This document shows, piece by piece, positions 32,420 to 40,484 of a stretch of DNA of 64,000 bases (position 1 is the first letter of the stretch; each line of letters begins with the position of its first letter). The notes beneath the pieces are model-generated. The model saw only the letters and a list, made by a program, of their open reading frames with translations. It was not told the origin of the DNA and made no database searches. The position numbers were made by a program, and so were the translations under genes. Origin of the DNA: Streptomyces collinus Tu 365 (GTDB lineage: Bacteria; Actinomycetota; Actinomycetes; Streptomycetales; Streptomycetaceae); the NCBI RefSeq assembly GCF_000444875.1, contig NC_021985.1:1364001-1428000 (forward strand). The letters are read 5' to 3'.

Positions 32420-34537
32420 GTGACCCGCCCGATGCAGCCGTTCGAGGATGACGACACCCGTAAGGTGCAGACCGCCGTGGTCGGTCATCCCGGATCGGAC
32501 GAACCCGTCTTCCTGCCCTTCGACCACGGCGAGTTCCCGGATTTCGTCTCCCGGTACCCGGACCGGGAGTTCTACTGCGGCTCATTGCTCGGCGGCTGCG
32601 GCAAGAGGCTGTCGGCCAAGCGCTGCACCAGTAAGAAGTGCCACTTCGCACACCACCCTCCCGTGCGGTGCCGACGTACCGCGAACAACGAGTCCAGCGC
32701 GGACCACCTCTACATCGGGCAGGCTTTCAAGCGGTGGCTTCAGCAGCAAGGACAGCTTGACGTCACCGTCACCTACGACCTGTTCGACGCCGGCTCCGGC
32801 GGCTGCATCACCATCTCCTTCGACCGGGACCGCCGTGTCGTGCGCGTCCAGTTGGACCGCATGGAGTGGAAATCCTGGCTCGCCGCCCGGAAGAACCCGA
32901 ACCGGCGAACCCGTGGCAAGGCTGACTGGGTCTACGGTCCCGACAGCATGCTCGCCCACAACGAGGTCGACGCCGCGGGCTACGCGCTCCGGGTGCAGTG
33001 CCGTACGTCCGGAAGCACCCGCGAGGTGCAGATCGGAACGCAGGTCCCCGGGCACACCATCGAGTGGACGACGCTGGACCACTGCCGTCTTGCCGACGGG
33101 AAGATCGTCACCCCGTCCCTGGAGGAGACGGACGACGGCATCCAGGTGCGCAGCCCACGTCCCGCACCGGCCCCGACGTCGCCGGCTGCAGCCCCTCCAG
33201 CCACTACGCCCCCTGTGCCGCCTGAGCACGTTCGACCGGTCGCGTTCCAACTGGTGCCGGGGACGGTGGCGTTCACTGGCGCTGTCCCTGTCAATCAGGC
33301 CCACGACGAGCGGTGCCTCTACGACGCGGTCGTCCAGTCCACCGGGTTCGCGACGGCGCCGGCACGCATATCACTGCCCGCAGGAGCGGCCGTTCCGGAC
33401 CACGACCAACTGTGGGTGCTGCTCGGCCCCGCGACGCTCCTGCCGCCCGTGCCCGGCCACAGCGACGAGCAGGCCGGCACGTGCGTCATCACGGCCCAGG
33501 GTATCGCCCGACTGGAAGGCACCGCGCAGGAGTTGTGGCCTGGCCTTCGTCCTCCCGGCTCAGCGACGGCCAAGGTGGCGGCCGCCCTTCCGTCTCCCAG
33601 GACCTCACGAGCCGTCGCCGACCGGGCTGCTCCGTCACCTGCGGCATCACCTGTCCCGGACTCCCCGCCTGCCCCCGCCTCCCCGTCCGGTCCGGCGGCT
33701 TCGTCGACGCCCGAGCCTGCGACACGGACACCGGCACCCCAGAAGACGCCGACAGCACATCAGAAGCAGCGGCCGTCGGTGAAGTTGTCCGGGGCCGAGA
33801 AGGAGGCCAGGGCGGCCCTGGACGCTCTACTGGACCAAAGCCGCGATGCGCGGGAGGCGGGCAACTGGGACGCGGTTCGGCAGACGGCGCGCTATCTCAC
33901 CATGCTCCGGGACAACCCCACCGTCGGAGCAGCGATCAGAGGTGAAGCAGCGGCCGAGTACGACGTGTTGTCGAGGTGGACCAAGGAACGCACCGTCTCG
34001 GGCCATCATCTGGGTCTCCTGCTGCAAAGCCTCAGGGATGAAGGCGAGACGTTGCCACTTGCCGCACTGCGTCACCTGGTCGACGACGCCGAAGCGGAAG
34101 CGGACAGGCTGGACCGCTACCTCACCTCCGACGAGATCACCGAACTGGGCCGTTGGCGAGACGAATTGGCCAGGCGCTCGGGACGCCTCACCTTGGACGC
34201 CCTCGAGCGCCTCGGAGACCGGATGCGCCTTGTTCTCGAGTCATACGCCCGAGCCGGATCCACCGTTGCGTGGGCGGCGCTGTGCACCGAGGTGGGTGAG
34301 AGTCTGCGCGACCTCCACCCCGAGGACCAAGTGGAAGCTCTCGTCCAGGCGGAACGCGCCACGGCGGAGGACGAGCCCCCGCTCTCCGCCCTGGTCACCG
34401 ACGACGACTCTCGCATGCACCCGTTCTATCCGCAGATCCTGGACTATCTGGACCGGCCCGTGCACGTGGAGGCCGGCCTGCCGGCGCAGTGGTCCGCCGA
34501 CGTGCAGGAGCTGCACCGGATGTGGAGCCCACACTGA
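32420..34537 (+). CDS. CoiA-like zinc-ribbon protein with proline-rich linker and helical C-terminus
   Basis: The 705-residue protein begins with a cysteine/histidine cluster: FYCGSLLGGCGKRL, then RCTSKKCHFAHHPPVRC and ESSADHLYIGQAFKRWL. The HFAH...ES..HLY pattern resembles the N-terminus of competence protein CoiA, a family with a restriction-nuclease-like domain. VVRVQLDRMEWKSWL may be the remnant of its catalytic strand, but I cannot see a full D-ExK site. Residues about 245-450 are Pro/Ala/Ser-rich. The last 250 are helical, possibly coiled-coil (EAEADRLDRYLTSDEITELG). Base composition looks less GC-extreme than neighbours, suggesting acquired DNA. GTG 32420 and ATG 32432 are both possible starts. 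Role is unknown; DNA uptake or defence is speculative. Confidence 0.55.
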   Translation: MTRPMQPFEDDDTRKVQTAVVGHPGSDEPVFLPFDHGEFPDFVSRYPDREFYCGSLLGGCGKRLSAKRCTSKKCHFAHHPPVRCRRTANNESSADHLYIGQAFKRWLQQQGQLDVTVTYDLFDAGSGGCITISFDRDRRVVRVQLDRMEWKSWLAARKNPNRRTRGKADWVYGPDSMLAHNEVDAAGYALRVQCRTSGSTREVQIGTQVPGHTIEWTTLDHCRLADGKIVTPSLEETDDGIQVRSPRPAPAPTSPAAAPPATTPPVPPEHVRPVAFQLVPGTVAFTGAVPVNQAHDERCLYDAVVQSTGFATAPARISLPAGAAVPDHDQLWVLLGPATLLPPVPGHSDEQAGTCVITAQGIARLEGTAQELWPGLRPPGSATAKVAAALPSPRTSRAVADRAAPSPAASPVPDSPPAPASPSGPAASSTPEPATRTPAPQKTPTAHQKQRPSVKLSGAEKEARAALDALLDQSRDAREAGNWDAVRQTARYLTMLRDNPTVGAAIRGEAAAEYDVLSRWTKERTVSGHHLGLLLQSLRDEGETLPLAALRHLVDDAEAEADRLDRYLTSDEITELGRWRDELARRSGRLTLDALERLGDRMRLVLESYARAGSTVAWAALCTEVGESLRDLHPEDQVEALVQAERATAEDEPPLSALVTDDDSRMHPFYPQILDYLDRPVHVEAGLPAQWSADVQELHRMWSPH

Positions 34538-34579
34538 AAGTCGTGCAGGGAAGCTGGCTGCTGCTGTACAACGATCGCT

Positions 34580-34981
34580 ATGAGCTGGGTGGCGAACGTG
34601 ATGATTTCGGTCGACGCGGCCGACAGTGCAACCGTGGAGACGCTCAGCGAGTGGCTGCGGACGGATGCCCCCCGTCGTGCTCGGCCCGACGTCCACGGGG
34701 TCGGCTTCTTGAAGCTGCTCACCAGTCCTGAGAGCAACCAATGGGGCGGCTGGAAGCACCCCGAGTGCGAGGTGTGGGCGGGTGCTTTGAACCATGCCGA
34801 CCTCGACGCCCTCAAGCAGCGTGTGTTCGAGATGCCGTGGCGTGAGCCGAACCAGGTGCAGCTCCTGGTCATGGATCAGGAGGAGGGGTTCTTCCGCATG
34901 TGGATGATCCGGGGCGGGGAACTGCGGCAGTTCGCACCGCTGCAGCCAAACGAGGAGGACGAGGGCTTCTACCTGGGCTGA
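34580..34981 (+). CDS. Small uncharacterised Streptomyces protein
   Basis: I cannot assign a function to this 133-residue acidic soluble protein. It begins MSWVANVMISVDAAD and contains NQWGGWKHPECEVWAGALNH and VQLLVMDQEEGFFRMWMI. It looks like a single compact alpha/beta domain of a kind common as hypothetical proteins in Streptomyces, possibly an immunity-type protein given its acidity, but nothing proves that. It lies 42 bases after the CoiA-like gene on the same strand and may be its partner. The Shine-Dalgarno sequence before ATG 34580 is weak. Confidence 0.6.
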   Translation: MSWVANVMISVDAADSATVETLSEWLRTDAPRRARPDVHGVGFLKLLTSPESNQWGGWKHPECEVWAGALNHADLDALKQRVFEMPWREPNQVQLLVMDQEEGFFRMWMIRGGELRQFAPLQPNEEDEGFYLG

Positions 34982-35057
34982 TCCCCCACATCTCTGCCCG
35001 ATGGGTGCCGTAACAGTGCGTCGTGCGCCAGGACGGATCGTCCCGCGAGGGCCACGC

Positions 35058-35741
35058 CTACCGGGTGGCGGGAATCACCGGCCCCCGGGCGATCAGGACG
35101 TCGGCTTCGTGACGCCAGCCGAGGGGGGTGTAAAGGCGCTGGCCTTCCTCACTGGCGATGAGAAGACCGGTACGGGCGCCCTGGGCCACCGCGGCCTCCG
35201 CCAGAGCGCTCATCACGGCGCGGCCCAGGCCGCGTCGCCGGTGCGCCGCGTCGGTCTCGATGCGATCGGCGATCGCGTCGGCGCCGACCACGGCGATGGT
35301 GCCGCGCGCGGCCACTTCTCCGGAGGGGTCATGGAGGGAGACGACCGTGACGGGACCCTCGGTGCGGACCTCCCGCGCGTAGGGTGCGGCGGGCTCGTGC
35401 TGCGGGTGCTCGGTCAGATCGGTCGTCATGAGCCACTCGGACCGGTGGAGTACCTCCAGTCCGGCGGCGCCGACGACGGCTTCGACGGTGCCGGGGCGCA
35501 GCGTGGGAACCGTGAGCCAGGTGGTCTTCCCTGCGAGGGCGACGGCCGCCGCCAGCCGTGCCAAGGACTCGGGATCCTCGTCCGCACGCAGCGCGAACAC
35601 CTCGACCTCGCGGCCGGGTTGGTTGCACGTGGACCGCAGGCCGTCCCCGGCGGACTCGACCGGCTCGGCCGCGGGCAGGGAGCGTGCCACGGTCCAGCCG
35701 TTCAGCCAACGTCGTATCAGCTCTGAGTCGATCTTCGTCAT
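35058..35741 (-). CDS. GNAT-family N-acetyltransferase
   Basis: The 227-residue protein has the acetyl-CoA-binding motif A as ADRIETDAAHRRRGLGRAVM followed by AQGARTGLLIASEEGQRLYT and LGWR at the C-terminus, the usual end of GNAT enzymes. The N-terminal 110 residues form a second, weaker domain (REVEVFALRADED, GKTTWLTVPT). The substrate cannot be told. The start ATG 35741 is the first sensible codon; further upstream the frame enters a region with other remnants. Confidence 0.85.
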   Translation of the reverse strand: MTKIDSELIRRWLNGWTVARSLPAAEPVESAGDGLRSTCNQPGREVEVFALRADEDPESLARLAAAVALAGKTTWLTVPTLRPGTVEAVVGAAGLEVLHRSEWLMTTDLTEHPQHEPAAPYAREVRTEGPVTVVSLHDPSGEVAARGTIAVVGADAIADRIETDAAHRRRGLGRAVMSALAEAAVAQGARTGLLIASEEGQRLYTPLGWRHEADVLIARGPVIPATR

Positions 35742-35853
35742 CCGGCGATTAGAGCATGGGGTAGCGGCTGAGAGCAGGGCTACACGTGAAGTGTCATGTC
35801 CATGAAGTGGGCCTGACCGCCGCCAGGCTCCCCCGGCCTGAGGATTAACCCCC

Positions 35854-36000
35854 ATGAACTTCTCGCCGACTGTCACGTCACGCACCGTGCGTTCGGTCGT
35901 GCAGGCCGCGTTCCGCCTGGTGACCGGCTTCCTGTTCGCCTGCCACGGCGCGGCGTCCATGCCGAGACCTGTCCGAGTGCCCACCGGTCCACGGCTCTGA
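35854..36000 (+). pseudogene. N-terminal fragment of a DoxX-family membrane protein
   Basis: A 48-codon open frame starts at ATG 35854. Its residues 19-35, AFRLVTGFLFACHGAAS, are very like the first membrane helix of Streptomyces DoxX proteins (normally about 150-190 residues, four helices). After that the match stops, and the frame runs through an unrelated proline/arginine-rich end to TGA at 36000. The remaining helices are not found downstream. It therefore looks like a remnant left by a deletion, in keeping with two other damaged genes nearby. Confidence 0.5.
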
Positions 36001-36088
36001 TCGACGTCTGCCGACGCTAGGGCATGCTCGTACCGCGCCGTCCCCACGACCCGTGTCTACGCCGGCTGCGCTGATCGACTCGGTCACA

Positions 36089-36104
36089 GGGGCCGAAAAG
36101 CCCC
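36089..36104. promoter_or_regulatory. DosR/DevR-like site upstream of the cNMP-binding gene (weaker copy)
   Basis: GGGGCC-GAAA-AGCCCC, one mismatch from the GGGGCC-N4-GGCCCC form seen at 38734-38749. It lies 84 bases before the ATG at 36188. Confidence 0.3.
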
Positions 36105-36187
36105 GACCCCGGTCCGTACGGCCCGTTGGTGCGGGTGCCCGGGGGCGCGCACGCTTGGATCGGCAGCCCGTGAAGGGAGCAGGTGCG

Positions 36188-36514
36188 ATGACTTCCGCCA
36201 CCACTGTCACCACGGCTCTTGAGCCCGTACATCGCGAGCGGCTGATGCGCCTCGCCCGTGAGATCTCCTTCGACGCCGGCGCCCGCTTGTTCGAGGAGGG
36301 TCACCGGGCCGATCGCTTCTGGATCGTGCGCACCGGCACCGTCGCCCTCGACCAGCACGTGCCCGGCCGCCGCCCCGCCGTCTGCGCCGCCGACGCCGGG
36401 TTCGGCCGGGCGACAGCGGTGTGGGTGGGCCGTGTGGTCGCTCAGCGGCTGCACGCCTCGCGCGTGCGACTGCTCGACCTCTACGCCCCGTACGGCAGCG
36501 GCAGCCTGACGTGA
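36188..36514 (+). pseudogene. Cyclic-nucleotide-binding-domain protein with internal in-frame deletion
   Basis: The 108-residue open frame begins like the Streptomyces cNMP-binding proteins (RLMRLAREISFDAGARLFEE, then RADRFWIVRTGTVALDQHV). It ends like them too (AQRLHASRVRLLDLYAPYGS). The middle part of the beta-barrel is absent: VPGRRPAV joins directly to CAADAGFGRATAVW. That missing part includes the GExxGxxxL phosphate-binding cassette, so about 45-50 residues are missing compared with full-length relatives of about 150. The reading frame is kept, so a protein could be made, but it should not bind nucleotide. Start ATG 36188 has GGGAG upstream. The gene lies 41 bases before a CBS-BON gene and probably forms one transcript with it. 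Confidence 0.6.
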
Positions 36515-36555
36515 CCGCCCGGACACTCCGGCCGACCGGTGAAGAGGAGAAGACC

Positions 36556-37209
36556 ATGGAAAGCAGCCCGCACCGGGTGGACGACGTCATGACGCGGGCC
36601 ACCGTGGCGGTGGGCCGCAACGCCCTGTTCAAGGACATCGTCGAGCGCATGGAGCGGTGGAAGGTCAGTGCTCTTCCCGTGCTGGAGGGTGACGGCCGGG
36701 TGATCGGGGTGGTCTCCGAAGCCGATCTGCTCCCCAAGGAGGAGTTCCGGGACAGCGATCCTGACAGGCTCACCCACATGCGCCGGCTGCCCGACCTCGC
36801 CAAGGCCGGGGCGGTCCGTGCCGAGGAGCTGATGAGTACGCCGGCCGTCACCGTCCACGCGGACGCGACGCTCGCCGAGGCGGCGCGCATCATGGCGCTG
36901 CGGCACGTCAAACGGCTGCCCGTGGTGAGCTCCGAGGGAGTCCTCGAAGGTGTGGTCAGCCGTGGCGACCTGCTGAAGGTCTTCCTTCGCCCGGACAACG
37001 ACCTCGCCGACGAGATCCGCCGCGACATCGTCGACGTCCTCTTCCCGGCTCCCGTCGAGCCCATACACATCAGGGTCACCGACGGAATCGTGACCCTCAC
37101 CGGACGCGTCGGGGACCCGGCCCGGATCCCGTTGGCTGCGCGATCGGTCCGAGGCGTGGAGGGTGTCGTGGGCGTGGACTGCCGACTCACCGCGGCCGAC
37201 GTGGCATGA
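36556..37209 (+). CDS. CBS-BON domain stress protein
   Basis: The 217-residue protein has two CBS motifs forming one Bateman module. The first is VDDVMTRATVAVGRNALFKD to VIGVVSEADLLPKEEF (residues 7-63). The second is ELMSTPAVTVHADATL to LEGVVSRGDLLKVFL (about 92-147). A C-terminal BON domain (IRRDIVDVLF ... VTDGIVTLTGRVGD ... VEGVVGVDCRL) follows. CBS pairs sense adenosine nucleotides, and BON domains bind membranes or partner proteins. GAGGAGA precedes ATG 36556. A close paralogue lies at 38888 and a decayed copy at 37245, so this is a small local gene family in a DosR-like stress island. Confidence 0.88.
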   Translation: MESSPHRVDDVMTRATVAVGRNALFKDIVERMERWKVSALPVLEGDGRVIGVVSEADLLPKEEFRDSDPDRLTHMRRLPDLAKAGAVRAEELMSTPAVTVHADATLAEAARIMALRHVKRLPVVSSEGVLEGVVSRGDLLKVFLRPDNDLADEIRRDIVDVLFPAPVEPIHIRVTDGIVTLTGRVGDPARIPLAARSVRGVEGVVGVDCRLTAADVA

Positions 37210-37244
37210 CGGCTCTGCTCCCCCCTCCCCGTCCCCTCGGGCCG

Positions 37245-37748
37245 TCAGGCTGGGGCCGGCCTCTGTCCGCCGGACCGGTGGGGGTCGGAGTCCGGACGCA
37301 GAGGCGGCCGCGACAGCTCACAGCGCACGTCCACTACACCGGGCACAGCCCGCGCGAGGCGGACGGCGAGCGGGAACCCGGTGCGGTCGACGACCGGCGG
37401 TCGCTTGACCCTGTCGCGCGCCTTGATGCGCGCAGCGCGGGCGAGGCTGACGTCGGGCGCCACCGTCATGGCCGGAGTGGTCATCAGGTCTCCCGCGGTG
37501 ACCGCGTCCGCCCTGTGGGCGTCGGCGAAGCTCCCCTCCCGCCCGTGCAGGACCCGGCCGTCCTCGCCGAACGCTTCCTTGGGCGGCAGGTCGGCCTCGG
37601 AGACCAGGCCGAGGACACGTCCGTCGTCGTCGACGTGGACGAGCCCGGCCAGAGGCAGGTCGGCAAGGACGGCGGCGATGGCGGCGAGTCGTCGCGGGCC
37701 CGCTTCGAGGGAGTGGGCGCCCAAGCGCGGCCTGGGCGCAACCGGCAC
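37245..37748 (-). pseudogene. Decayed CBS-BON paralogue
   Basis: The open frame encodes recognisable pieces of the neighbouring CBS-BON proteins: GLVHVDDDGRVLGLVSEADL, then PPKEAFGEDGR, then DLMTTPAMTVAPDVSLARAA, then DRVKRPPVVD. The first CBS motif lacks its VMTR start. The second CBS motif stops after PPVVDRTG and is joined to FPLAVRLARAVPGVVDVRCE, which is the last part of a BON domain, so about 60 residues are deleted. The C-terminus runs into unrelated residues. No ATG is available; GTG 37748 is the first possible start and lies just inside the end of the universal stress protein gene. I read it as a pseudogene, although a short product cannot be excluded. Confidence 0.65.
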
Positions 37749-37764
37749 GTCTGCGGAGCGGAGG

Positions 37765-38670
37765 TCAGCTGTGCGCCACGATCGCGACGGGAGCGGCGAT
37801 GTGGTGCAGGGCGGAGTGGGCGACATGACCGATTCGGGCACCGAACGTCCTGGTGCGGATGCGCCGGCCGACGACCACCAGGGAGGCGTCACGGGAGTCG
37901 TTGACGAGAACCTGCGCGGCACTGCCGCACCGGCTCGCCTCCATGACCTCGACGTCCGGGAACTTCTGCCGCCAGGGACGCAGCACCTTGCCCAGGAGCG
38001 CGGCCTGCCCACGTCCGAGCGAGTCGTAGAGATCGGCGTCGCCGGCGAAACGGTAGAAGGAGGTCGGCGGCTCGGGCCAGGCGTGCACGACCCGCAGGGA
38101 GGCTTCGCGCCGCGCGGCGGCGTCGAAGGCGAACTCCAGCAAGGTGTCGTCCGCCTGGTCGATGTCGAGCCCCAGGACCACGGGCCGGAAGGGTGCCGCG
38201 GCGGACGGGATACCCGCCGGATCGTTCTTGTGTTCGTCGGCGGCCTGCTCCCCCGCCCGTACCAGAACCACCGGCCGCTCGGCGCGGGCGACCACGCCCA
38301 GACTCACCGAGCCCACCATGAATCCCTCCAGCCGCCCGAGCGCCCGCGACCCCAGTACCAGCAGATCGGCGAAGCCCGCCGCCTCGCACAGCAGGTCGGC
38401 GGGCGTCCCGGTCAGTTGCTCGGTGGACACCTCGATGCCCGGGTGACGAAGCCGGATGCCGTCCGCGCACTCGCTCGTCACCTGCTCCGCCCACTGCCGG
38501 TAGGTGCCGGGATCCAGCAGGGGTGTCCGCGCCACGAACCTGGGAGTCGGCTCCGAGACGTACACGATCTTGAGGGGCAAACTGCGCAGGAGCGCCTCTC
38601 GCGCCGCCCACTCGGCTGCGGCCCGGCTCTCGGGCGAGTCGTCGACACCTACGGTGACGGTGCGGGACAT
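37765..38670 (-). CDS. Tandem-domain universal stress protein (UspA family)
   Basis: The 301-residue protein has two USP domains. The first begins TVTVGVDDSPESRAAAEWAA and contains ADLLVLGSRALGRLEGFMVG then SVSLGVVARAERPVVLVR, the G-2x-G-9x-G(S/T) ATP-type signature. The second begins RPVVLGLDIDQADDTLLEFA and ends RTFGARIGHVAHSALHHIAA with PVAIVAHS, a weaker signature. Two-domain USPs of this kind are DosR-regulated in mycobacteria and often bind ATP. ATG 38670 has a GGAGG just upstream. It is divergent from a CBS-BON gene, with a GGGGCC-ACAC-GGCCCC palindrome between them. Confidence 0.9.
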   Translation of the reverse strand: MSRTVTVGVDDSPESRAAAEWAAREALLRSLPLKIVYVSEPTPRFVARTPLLDPGTYRQWAEQVTSECADGIRLRHPGIEVSTEQLTGTPADLLCEAAGFADLLVLGSRALGRLEGFMVGSVSLGVVARAERPVVLVRAGEQAADEHKNDPAGIPSAAAPFRPVVLGLDIDQADDTLLEFAFDAAARREASLRVVHAWPEPPTSFYRFAGDADLYDSLGRGQAALLGKVLRPWRQKFPDVEVMEASRCGSAAQVLVNDSRDASLVVVGRRIRTRTFGARIGHVAHSALHHIAAPVAIVAHS

Positions 38671-38733
38671 GACCTCCACCTCCCACGGCAAGGGTTCCGA
38701 CACCAGCGTGGCGTCGTGGTGCGGCGGGGATCA

Positions 38734-38749
38734 GGGGCCACACGGCCCC
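38734..38749. promoter_or_regulatory. DosR/DevR-like palindrome between usp and CBS-BON genes
   Basis: A perfect 6-bp inverted repeat, GGGGCC (38734-38739), ACAC, GGCCCC (38744-38749), lies 64 bases from the usp start and about 140 bases from the CBS-BON start. It resembles the right half of the DosR box (GGGACTTTNGGCCCT). A response regulator of the DevR type is encoded 1 kb away. Confidence 0.45.
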
Positions 38750-38887
38750 ATCGGGGGTCCGACCGACCCTGTGCGGCCGGATAGCCGCTCGGGGCGCCGG
38801 AGGACCGGACGGCCCTGGCACCGCTGCTTCCCCCCGGCGCACTCTGGAAGAGGCCGGACACCTCATCGAAGCCTTTGCGGAGTCACC

Positions 38888-39544
38888 ATGTGCGCGACCC
38901 CCTACATCGTCAGCGACGTGATGACCCAGACGGTCGCAGCGGTCGGCTGCCGTGCTCCGTTCAAAGAAATCGTGCAGCTGATGCAGGACTGGCAGGTCAG
39001 TGCCCTGCCCGTGATCGAGGGTGAGGGCAGGGTGGTCGGCGTGGTGTCGGAGGCCGACCTGCTGCCCAAGGAGGAGCTGCGCGACGACCCCGACGCGGGC
39101 CACCTCCAGCTGCGACAGCCCGTCGACGTGGCGAAGGCCGCCGCTCTCACGGCCGGCGACCTCATGTCGTCCCCCGCCGTCACGGTCCGGGGCGGCGCCG
39201 CCCTCGCCGAGGCCGCGCGCATCATGGCGCACGAGGGAGTCAAGAGGCTGCCCGTGGTGGACGACGCGGGGCTGCTGGCCGGTCTCGTCAGCCGGGCCGA
39301 TCTCCTCAAGGTCTTCCTGCGCGACGACGAGGACATCGCCGAGGAGGTGCGGCGCGAGATCGCCTCGCACCTCTTCCCACCGCCGTCGTCGGCCGTCCAC
39401 GTGGACGTACAGGACGGGGTCGTGACACTCACCGGCCGACTCGCCGACACCGCCCTCGTCCCCGTCGCGGCCCGCCTGATCAGAGCCGTCGAAGGGGTGG
39501 TCGACGTGCAGTTCGACCTCGCTCACCGCACCGCTGCGCGGTGA
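38888..39544 (+). CDS. CBS-BON domain stress protein (second copy)
   Basis: The 218-residue protein is a close paralogue of the one at 36556. It has CBS 1 from VSDVMTQTVAAVGCRAPFKE to VVGVVSEADLLPKEEL and CBS 2 from DLMSSPAVTVRGGAALAEAA to LAGLVSRADLLKVFLRDDED. BON runs from VRREIASHLF through VQDGVVTLTGRLAD to VEGVVDVQFDL. A regulatory nucleotide-sensing role at the membrane or on a partner protein is likely, and the true ligand is unknown. It is divergent from the universal stress protein gene and followed by the DevR-type regulator, so all three may share control. Confidence 0.88.
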   Translation: MCATPYIVSDVMTQTVAAVGCRAPFKEIVQLMQDWQVSALPVIEGEGRVVGVVSEADLLPKEELRDDPDAGHLQLRQPVDVAKAAALTAGDLMSSPAVTVRGGAALAEAARIMAHEGVKRLPVVDDAGLLAGLVSRADLLKVFLRDDEDIAEEVRREIASHLFPPPSSAVHVDVQDGVVTLTGRLADTALVPVAARLIRAVEGVVDVQFDLAHRTAAR

Positions 39545-39575
39545 CCGGCGGCGATGTCCAACCGCACGGGGATCG

Positions 39576-39591
39576 GGGGCCGGTCGGCCCT
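39576..39591. promoter_or_regulatory. DosR/DevR-like site upstream of the response regulator
   Basis: GGGGCC-GGTC-GGCCCT at 39576-39591, the same form as the palindrome at 38734 with one base changed, 82 bases before ATG 39673. It suggests autoregulation. Confidence 0.4.
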
Positions 39592-39672
39592 GGTGCGCCC
39601 GACGGCGACCGGCGACAATCGGCCCCTGGAGCAGTGGGCAGTCCGCCCTCGTCCACGAAGCGTGGAGCCACC

Positions 39673-40416
39673 ATGGCCGGGATGCGCACCTACAGCGAGC
39701 AGGAGCCGATCCGGGTCTTCCTGCTCGACGATCACGAGGTCGTACGACGTGGTCTCGCCGAGCTCCTCGACACCGAACCCGACATCACCGTGGTCGGCGA
39801 CGCGGACACCGCGGCGCACGCGCTGGTCCGGGGCCCCGCCCTGCGCCCCCACGTGGCCGTCCTCGACGTCCGGCTGCCCGACGGCGACGGCATCTCGGTC
39901 TGCCGGGAGCTGCGCGACCGCATGCCGGAGCTGGCGTGCCTGATGCTCACCTCGTTCGACGACGAGGAAGCCCTCCTCGACGCCATCATGGCCGGCGCGT
40001 CCGGATACGTGCTGAAGCAGATCAAGGGCTCGGACCTGGTGTCCGCCGTGCGCACCGTGGCCTCGGGGCAGTCCATGCTGGACCCGGCGACGACCGCCCG
40101 GCTCATGCGTTCCCTGCGCGCGGAACCGGCCCGGGCCCCTTCCGTGCCGACCGAACTGGCGGATCTGTCTCCCCGGGAACGGGACATCCTGACGCTGATC
40201 GGCGACGGCCTGACCAACCGCGAGATCGGCAAGCGACTCTACCTGTCGGAAAAGACCGTGAAGAATCACATCTCCCGGCTGCTGACGAAGCTCGGGGTGC
40301 AGCGCCGGGTCCAGGCGGCCGTCCTCGCCTCCCACCTCGACGAGCAGAATCCCGGCGACCAGCGGGACGTCGGCCTGCGCGATTCGCCCCGCGCCGGGAA
40401 CCACCTCGCCCGGTGA
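39673..40416 (+). CDS. NarL/FixJ-family response regulator, DevR/DosR type
   Basis: The 247-residue protein has a receiver domain (residues 13-130) with acidic pocket DD19-20, phospho-acceptor D65 in VAVLDVRLPDGDG, and the conserved lysine in GYVLKQIKGSDL. A LuxR-type helix-turn-helix follows (LSPRERDILTLIGDGLTNRE ... LYLSEKTVKNHISRLLTKLG). The KQIKG loop and overall pattern are typical of DevR/DosR, which switch on hypoxia and stress genes such as USPs, CBS proteins and Rv1733c, all represented here. No histidine kinase gene is adjacent, so it must be served by a kinase elsewhere. ATG 39673 and ATG 39682 are both possible. Confidence 0.85.
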   Translation: MAGMRTYSEQEPIRVFLLDDHEVVRRGLAELLDTEPDITVVGDADTAAHALVRGPALRPHVAVLDVRLPDGDGISVCRELRDRMPELACLMLTSFDDEEALLDAIMAGASGYVLKQIKGSDLVSAVRTVASGQSMLDPATTARLMRSLRAEPARAPSVPTELADLSPRERDILTLIGDGLTNREIGKRLYLSEKTVKNHISRLLTKLGVQRRVQAAVLASHLDEQNPGDQRDVGLRDSPRAGNHLAR

Positions 40417-40455
40417 TCCGGTGACGGCGGCGGCATTCAGCTGCGCGCTCCGCGT

Positions 40456-40484
40456 CCTGCACGGTCACGGCCCCACCGTGCAGG
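40456..40484 (+). terminator. Stem-loop after the response regulator gene
   Basis: A 10-bp perfect stem, CCTGCACGGT (40456-40465) and ACCGTGCAGG (40475-40484), has a 9-base loop and starts 40 bases after the stop. There is no T tract, but this is usual in this genus. Confidence 0.6.

Larger units (their letters stand above)
35742..36187. other. Gene-poor region carrying a DoxX fragment and DosR-like sites
   Basis: 446 bases between the GNAT gene and the cNMP-binding gene. It contains the DoxX fragment listed separately (35854-36000), a GGGGCC-GAAA-AGCCCC site at 36089-36104 and a CGGTCC-GTAC-GGCCCG near-palindrome at 36110-36125. I see nothing else. Confidence 0.45.

Noticed and set aside
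37245..37748. CBS-BON remnant as a functional gene
   Set aside because: It lacks an ATG start, the opening of the first CBS motif and most of the BON domain; listed as pseudogene instead.
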